Assembly: GCA_009599575.1 (NCBI GenBank)
Contig: VWND01000024.1
Location: forward strand, 356,290-420,289
Direction of reading: 5' to 3'
From: Blumeriella jaapii
Taxonomy: Eukaryota; Ascomycota; Leotiomycetes; Helotiales; Drepanopezizaceae
Length of the DNA: 64,000 nucleotides
Shown here: in pieces, positions 58,240 to 64,000 of the stretch
Position numbering within the stretch: position 1 is the stretch's first letter
Layout: every line of letters begins with the position of its first letter
Position numbers and translations under genes: made by a program
The notes under the pieces: generated by a model
Seen by the model: only the letters and a program-made list of their open reading frames with translations
What the model was told of the DNA's origin: nothing
Databases searched by the model: none

Positions 58240-60000
58240 CGAAAAAAGCGCGCCTTCGAGCTTTTATTTATTGATACGTTATTATTCAAATGATCGTACG
58301 AATTTAAATCTTCGGAATACGCTTTTAGCTAGTTTATAAGTTTTGCAGAAGGACCGGGAAGCTTTTTATGCGCCAAGTAAAAGTCGCGCATTTTCAAAGG
58401 AGCATATATAAAATCAGACGCGGAGTATTACGTAAGATTTTTATTTAAGCTTATTCAAAAAGCTTTATATTAAAAGGTTTTTCGCTGCATTCGATAAGCG
58501 ATTAATTTTTCGATTTCGTATTTAAGTTTATTAATTATATTAATAGATTTAGGAATTGAATTAATCTGATTTGAAAGCGCGTCGTTAGCTGTTTTACGTA
58601 ATCGATTAGCGTGGAAAACTGAATGTACGTTTATAATATTAAAAAAGTCTAGTTTAAAAACGTTGTCGAAAATTTTGGCTATAATTTTAAAAGGGCCGTT
58701 TATAAAATTGTCGAGCTTGCGAAAAAGCCGGAAAGTCGGAAATAAACGCATATCGAACCAAACGTAATCGCTAACGTTAAAATCGATCGCGCGGCAAGAT
58801 TTATTCGCATTTTTTTTTATTTTGTCGTAGGCTTGTTAAAAGTGCGATTTGGCGAGGTTTTAAGCGTCGTAATGGCGGCGAGCGTACGCACGAGCTTCGT
58901 TTGCGTTTAGTTTGTATAAAAGATTAGGAAAAGCGGAAGTGTCGAGCTTTTAATTTTAATTAATATAAAAAATATAATCGTGTATAATTTCAAAAGATGA
59001 AAGCCATTTAAACTTTTGTAAAAAAAGATTATTTAAGCGAAATTTATTATTAAAAAAAATTCGTTTTAATCGTTTTAATAAAAATTCACAAAGGGTCGAA
59101 AGCGTTTTTGCAGGTATTAATTGTAAATTTCGGTTTAATTATCGATTTTAAAATAAGCGGCTGTCGAAAGCTTTAATTGCGTATCGAATATTTTGTTTAA
59201 TTCAGACCAGAAAATAAATTAATATTAAAGGCTACGATCGCTAATAATACTTTTTAAAAAATTAAAATACTTGTATACGTGAAATATATATAATTTAGCG
59301 AAGCTTCGAGCGTCGATATTTTTATAGCAGAAAATCGAAATAGCTTGCTTAGAAAAGCGATTTATTATTACGAATACGTTATCGTAATCGTGTTTGTTTT
59401 TGTTAAAATTGCAAAAGTTTATTATAACGTGCTTTTAAAAATAGTCAGAAATAGAAAAAGATTAAAAAGGCCGGGGCGCTTATTTTTTAAAACAAAACTT
59501 TTTCGATAAGCGTAATAATTGCGATAATATTATTTTACGAAAGTTATTATACTTCGCTAATAATATTAGTCCGAAAGCAATTGCGTAGTTTTGCGAACGC
59601 TGAAATAAGCGGTAGAGATTTGGTCGTGCATTTTTCGTATAAAGGCCAAACGAAAATAATCGACGTCCGGTATTATTAAGCGACCGTAATATAGCAGCAG
59701 GTCGCGTTTAAATATATACGAAGTGTTATTAGCGTTGTTTTTTTTCGTAGCGTTTCGTATAGCTTTTTTTCGGAAGACTATCAAGCTGTTAACTATGCGA
59801 TTAGCGTAAAAAAGCTGGTTAATAATACGAAATACGAGAAAAAAATTAGCTATTTCAACGATAAAAACAGCTGTTTCGGAGGCCGTGGAAAATCGAAGTT
59901 TTTTAGTTAAAAAGCGATGATTAATTTAATTTGCTCGGAAAAGGGTTTGCAGGCGCTAAATGCGTTTAAAAGAGTTTTAGCGGTCGAATTCGCTTATACG
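58240..60000 (-). pseudogene. B2 pol remnant: integrase and chromodomain
   Basis: The open minus frame 58470-58751 (93 codons) is the integrase C-terminus and chromodomain start (GPFKIIAKI; INVHSVFHANRLRKTANDAL; YEIEKLIAYRMQRKTF), nearly the same as B1 45283-45564. The chromodomain tail lies at 58240-58440. The core spans about 58960-59420. The zinc-binding region is in the open frame 59566-59784 (RDLLLYYGRLIIPDVDYF, FIRKMHDQISTAY). Confidence 0.85.
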
Positions 60001-61560
60001 ACGTATTAATACGTTAGCCAAAAAATTGTGTTTATTTGGTTTGTACGTAATAAGAAAGTTGTAATCGGCGAGGAGTTCGGCCTAGCGTATTTATCGAGCG
60101 TTTAAGAATTTAAAAATTATAAAGTATTTTAAGATTTTGTAATTAATAATTATTTTAATTTAATAAATTAAACCAGCTAATTTAATACGAAAGTTGCTTA
60201 AAAATCTTATAATTGCGAGTATTTTTTTATCGTATACAACGTAATTCAGTTTTGCGAAAGTTATAGTTTTGCTGAAATAAGCGATTGGAAGCCAATCGTC
60301 GCTATAAAATTATAAAAGCATAAAAGCTATTACGCCGTCGGAAGCGTCAGTTTTTAATATACAAGGAAGGTTTTGCTTGTAATATTATAAAACTGGTGCA
60401 ATAGTAAAAGTTAATATAAAAAGGTCGAAACTTTTCTAATATTTAAAAATAAAATTAAAAAAAACGTTAATTTTAATTAAATAAATCAAAAGCTTTGCAA
60501 TTATATTATAGTTTCGAATAAAACGTCGGTAGAAATTATAAAAACTAAAAAAGCTTTATACACTTTTTATAATAATAAAAGGCTTTTAATAAGCGATTAC
60601 GAAGATTTTTTCTGAATTTACTTTTAGGCCTTTAGTCGAAATAATAAAGCTTAAATAACGGATCCGAATAACGTTGAATTTAAACTTTCGAATATCGGCC
60701 TGTAATTCAGCGTCAGCGAGCTTTTAAAGCATTTTGCGAACGTATATAACGTGTTTCAAAAGGTCGGACGAATAAATAAAAATATTATTTAAGTATGTAA
60801 TGCAAAAATCGTTTAAATAATCGAAGAAAACGTCGTTTATATAGCGTTGGTAAATTGCGAATTTATTAATAAGGCCAAAAAATAGTATTTTGCATTTATA
60901 AGCGCCGTAACGCGTACGAAACGTCGTTAGTTTTTTATTAGCGGGGTTTATTCGAATTTTGTAAAAAATTTAACGAATATCGAGCTTCGTAAAAATTCGT
61001 GCTTCCGAGAAACGAGCGAAAGTTTTATCGATAAAAAAAAAAAAATAACGATTCTTACGAATAATATTATTAAAAGCTCGATAATCGATACAAAAACGCA
61101 ATAAACCGTCGGATTTTTTAGCGAAAAGCATTGAAACAGCAAAAAAAGCGGTGGAAAATTCGATAAAGCTTTTGTTAAAATTATTTTGCAAATAAGTTTT
61201 GATAATTTCGAGCTTTAGAATCGATATTTTGTATAAAAGAGTGTATTTCAGCTTTTTTTTATTTATAATAAGCTCGATTTTATAATCGTAGAGCCGGTGA
61301 AAAGCTAGCTCGTTACTGGCGGCTTTAAAAAACACGTATTCGAGGTTTTTGTATTTCGAAAGAAAAAATTCGAAAAAAGGTTTATTCGAAATTAGCTTTG
61401 CTAAGCTAATTAAAAAGGTCGAAATCGATATTTTATTAGTTTTGAAACGTTCGAAAAGATTATAAAATTGGATTTTAAAAAAAGTATTATACGTGAAGTC
61501 GTTTAGTATTCTGTCGATTTCGTACAAAAAAGTTAAAAACATTTTAATTGTTTTTTTTCT
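60000..61560 (-). pseudogene. B2 pol remnant: RT and RNase H, with a 190-codon open RT segment
   Basis: 60970-61542 is the longest uninterrupted pol frame in the window: MFLTFLYEIDRILNDFTYN ... EYVFFKAASNELAFHRLYDY ... NKSFIEFSTAFFAVSMLFAKK, LLRFCIDYRAFNNIIRKNRY, then ARIFTKLDIR. It covers the pre-RT linker and RT fingers/palm. Prolines are almost absent where the family has them. The catalytic box beyond it (near 60780-60800) reads YLNN, as in B1, so the enzyme is dead despite the open frame. RNase H follows to about 60000. An overlapping frame at 60948-61142 is a shadow. Confidence 0.87.
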
Positions 61561-61949
61561 GAAAATTAGCTTAAAAACGTATGCAATAATTTAGCAGATG
61601 GAAATTGGGTAAGCAATAAGTTAAGAAACTCGTTTTCGAACTGGTCGTTTAAAAAGTTTAAAAGATAGCTTGTTTAAACTATCGATTATATTAAGCTGAA
61701 AGGCTATCGCGGCGAAAGCTTTTCTTCGGTTTTTAATATAATTGTTTTTCGTAAAACGAGGAAGCTGTTTTAACGAAGGGAAAAAAGAAAAAAAAGTAGA
61801 AATAATAAAAAAAAGATCGGCAGCCTGGAAAAGTGATGTAATTTTTTATATTATTCTATTGACGTCGCTATCGAAATTAGCATCGCGAATAAAATTCGAT
61901 TTTTTCGCGTTTCGTATAGCGTCGTAAATCTGCTATAATTGATTAAGGT

Positions 61950-62460
61950 TTTTGTTACGTTTTACAACGTCGTTTTGATAGCGAAATTGAATTTTTCGAA
62001 AGTGCAAATAAAAGATTTTAATATAACGAGCGTAAAAGGCTGTAAAGGAATAAGATTTCGGCTAATAAAGTTTGCGTTTATTACAGTTTAGTAAAATTTA
62101 ATGTTCGGCCAACCAAGCTTTTTTTAAAATCATATTATAATTTCCGAGATTAATAATTAAAAAAAAAGTAAACGATTGTATTCGGTTGTTAATAATAAAA
62201 TTAAAAAGCGTAAAATATATAATTAAATAGCTACGAGCTTTATTATATCTTTTTATAAAAAAAGAAGCCGGAAAAAATTAAATTAAAAGTTTTAAAAAAA
62301 AAAAAAGGAATTTGATTAGCGCCGAATCGATTAACGCATAACCGTTCGTTTTAAAATCGGCGAGCGCTTTTATTTTGTACGAAAAGCTATTTTTAGTAAA
62401 TATAACGAAAATTGTTAATAAATCGTTATTAAAAAGTTTTCGAACGTTAAAATAACGCAT
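61950..62460 (-). pseudogene. B2 aspartic protease region
   Basis: The open minus frame 62278-62460 (60 codons) contains KALADFKTNGYALIDSALI, the counterpart of KALADSGANGYALIDSALI in B1, with the D-S-G-A site changed to D-F-K-T. A second block (NYNMILKKAWLAEH-like) follows near 62110-62150. A direct comparison of the two copies shows how RIP removed the Ser and Gly. Confidence 0.8.
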
Positions 62461-62489
62461 ATCGCGTAATACGCTTAAAAAGAAGGCTT

Positions 62490-64000
62490 TGCTTAGGCTT
62501 GGGCGTTTTTCCGACTGGCGGAAAAGTTTTCAATTTTTTCGTATGCGTTTTGAAAGTCGTTTAAAAAAAGGTTTTCGTTTTTATTATTATTATTAAAAAG
62601 CGAATTTTCGGCCGGCTCGATTTTGTTTATATTTATTAGCCTGGAAAGGCTTTTAGATGGAACCGAAGGTCGGCCTGTAAAAAGTCGTGCAAATTAGCCT
62701 TTTTAAACTTTTTAATATAAAATAAAAAACGAGCGTTGTCGTTGATCCGATCGAAAAAAAAAAACGCTAGAAAAAGCGTTTTGGCGTGGAAAAAAAGGAA
62801 AAACAAAAGGTTAAAAAAGAGTTTGTGGAATATTAAAACGACTTTCGTACGTACGATTTGATTTGTAATACGCTTTGGTTAAGAATTTATTATTTTAATA
62901 AATAATAAATTTAATAAAAAAACGATTCGCGTATAAAATTCGCTTAGCTAATTGATTTTGTTTTTTTTTGTCGGACGGCGGTAAGCTAATTTTTAAAGGT
63001 CGTTGTACGCGTCTATTTTAAATGCAGTTTTTTTCGTAAACGCTTTAGTATTTTATCGCGAAAAGCGTTCCGAAGCTGTTTATCGGTTTGTATTTAAGCG
63101 TTTGCTACGAAAATGGAAAATCGCAGGTAAAATCGCTAAAAGTCGTCGTGCGTATTTATTGCAAGCATTTTGAATTCGTTTTTCGCTTTTTAAACGTTTA
63201 AAAAATCGGCCAAAAAATCGGCGACTTTTTTAATTAATTTTTCGGAAAATGTAAAATCGGAACGGTTTAAAATACGTGGAGTCAGAAACTTTTTTGCTAC
63301 GCTTTCGGTTTGATCGAATATATAATTTTTACAAAATCGATCGCTAACGAAATAGTCGTAGTAAAATTCGAGATTATCGAGAATTTTAGTTTTTTAATAG
63401 CGTGCTTTATAATTTTCGCCATTATTTAGCTTAAATTTAAGATTCGGAACGCGCTTTATACGAGTTAATCGAAAATTAGCAGATAAATAGAAATTATAAC
63501 GTTTAAAAAGCGCGCTAGGGTTTTGGCCGTTAGAAAAAGATTTAAAAAAAATTCGCGAAAAGCGTAGAAGTTGGTTTGCAACGTTTGTTGGTTGAAATAA
63601 AACGTTGCGAAAAGGTGAAGCAGCAAATTCGCGATTAGCAGAAGCACGTTTGATAGATTTTATTAAACGCTTTAATTAAAAGGTCTGTCGCAATCGTATA
63701 GTTTTCAGAAATTGTCGTTTACGCTTTTGCGTTTTTTTTAGTTGATTTTGCAGAAGTCTTAATTAAACGCTTTCAGCGCTAGGCTGCAAGGAAATAGCAG
63801 GCGAAATGGTTGGCGCTCTGCTTTTTTTTTTGTTTTTTTTTTTTCGGAGGAAGGATTGTTTTTTAAAAAAAGAAGCTTCTGGGGAAAGCTGCTTTTTTCG
63901 CTGATTAAGAAAAGGGAGGTTGAGATGTAATAGTAGAAGCTGAAAAGCTTTGCTAAAAGGGGGATCGTTGAACAAAAGCTATTTTTCGCAAAATGCGGAA
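62490..64000 (-). pseudogene. B2 gag remnant, N-terminus at the window edge
   Basis: Minus-strand gag matching B1 40010-41540. Open pieces at 63465-63647 and 63763-63975 (FNDPPFSKAFQLLLLHLN..., then a Ser/Pro-containing stretch KSRAPTISPAISLQPSAESV) show the region upstream of the core is translated-like in both copies. The core entry (KLKFFDNLEFYYDYFVSDRF) lies near 63310-63380. B2 is less mutated than B1 over part of this stretch. Confidence 0.7.

Larger units (their letters stand above)
57957..64000 (-). mobile_element. Gypsy LTR retrotransposon B2, cut by the window end
   Basis: Minus-strand B element: 3' LTR 57957-58226, then integrase, RNase H, RT, protease and gag going rightwards to the window edge. 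Same layout as B1 in reverse. It is inserted in F after CTAGG (57952-57956); the other target copy is beyond the window. Confidence 0.93.

Noticed and set aside
1..64000. Mitochondrial or plastid DNA because of the high AT content
   Set aside because: Nested LTR retrotransposons with 5-bp duplications and directional C-to-T decay are nuclear features; no organellar genes or tRNAs seen.
1..64000. Loss of C explained by CpG methylation decay
   Set aside because: CpG is plentiful while CpA/CpT/CpC are depleted, the reverse of that expectation.

Overview
The window is an extremely AT-rich block of fungal transposable elements. I see no host gene, tRNA or rRNA in it. Chromodomain-bearing Ty3/Gypsy integrases, and C-to-T/G-to-A decay that has put stops into every copy and changed most proline codons to F/S/L, point to a filamentous ascomycete (Pezizomycotina) with repeat-induced point mutation (RIP) or a similar process. 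Species cannot be named. All family names here (A-G) are local labels.

Layout. Family A (LTR 414 bp, full length 7355 bp) occurs five times: A0 (1-3752, minus, cut by the window edge), A1 (4270-5904 plus 13265-13788), A2 (5905-13259), A3 (14230-26894, interrupted) and A4 (47387-54741). Family B (LTR about 267 bp): fragment B0 (3753-4059, minus), B1 (39664-46074, plus) and B2 (57957 to window end, minus). Family C (LTR 264 bp): LTR piece C1 (4060-4269) and C2 (13789 rightwards in pieces, minus). Family D: 14928-20948, minus. Family E: 28070-34325, plus. Family F: plus, in pieces from before 46083 to 57956. Element G (36483-38902) is a DNA-transposon-like unit with 271-272-bp terminal inverted repeats.

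The elements are inserted into one another. Flanking 5-bp target duplications and sequence that rejoins across the insertions give: B0 holds C1; C1 holds A1; A1 holds A2 and C2; C2 holds A3, E, G and probably F; A3 holds D; F holds B1, A4 and B2. The deepest chain (B0>C1>A1>C2>A3>D) has six layers. A0 is separately inserted in B0. Several outer elements (C1, A1, C2, F, B2) are still open at the right edge.

The polyproteins follow the gypsy order gag, protease, RT, RNase H, integrase, and chromodomain signatures are visible in A, B, C, D and E. Family A also carries an antisense Cys-rich reading frame between pol and its 3' LTR, and E carries an 81-bp (27-codon) tandem repeat between its chromodomain and its 3' LTR. 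Nothing here looks coding-competent; the longest surviving domain-bearing frame is a 190-codon RT segment in B2. LTRs, especially the GC-rich E LTRs, are visibly less mutated than the internal regions.
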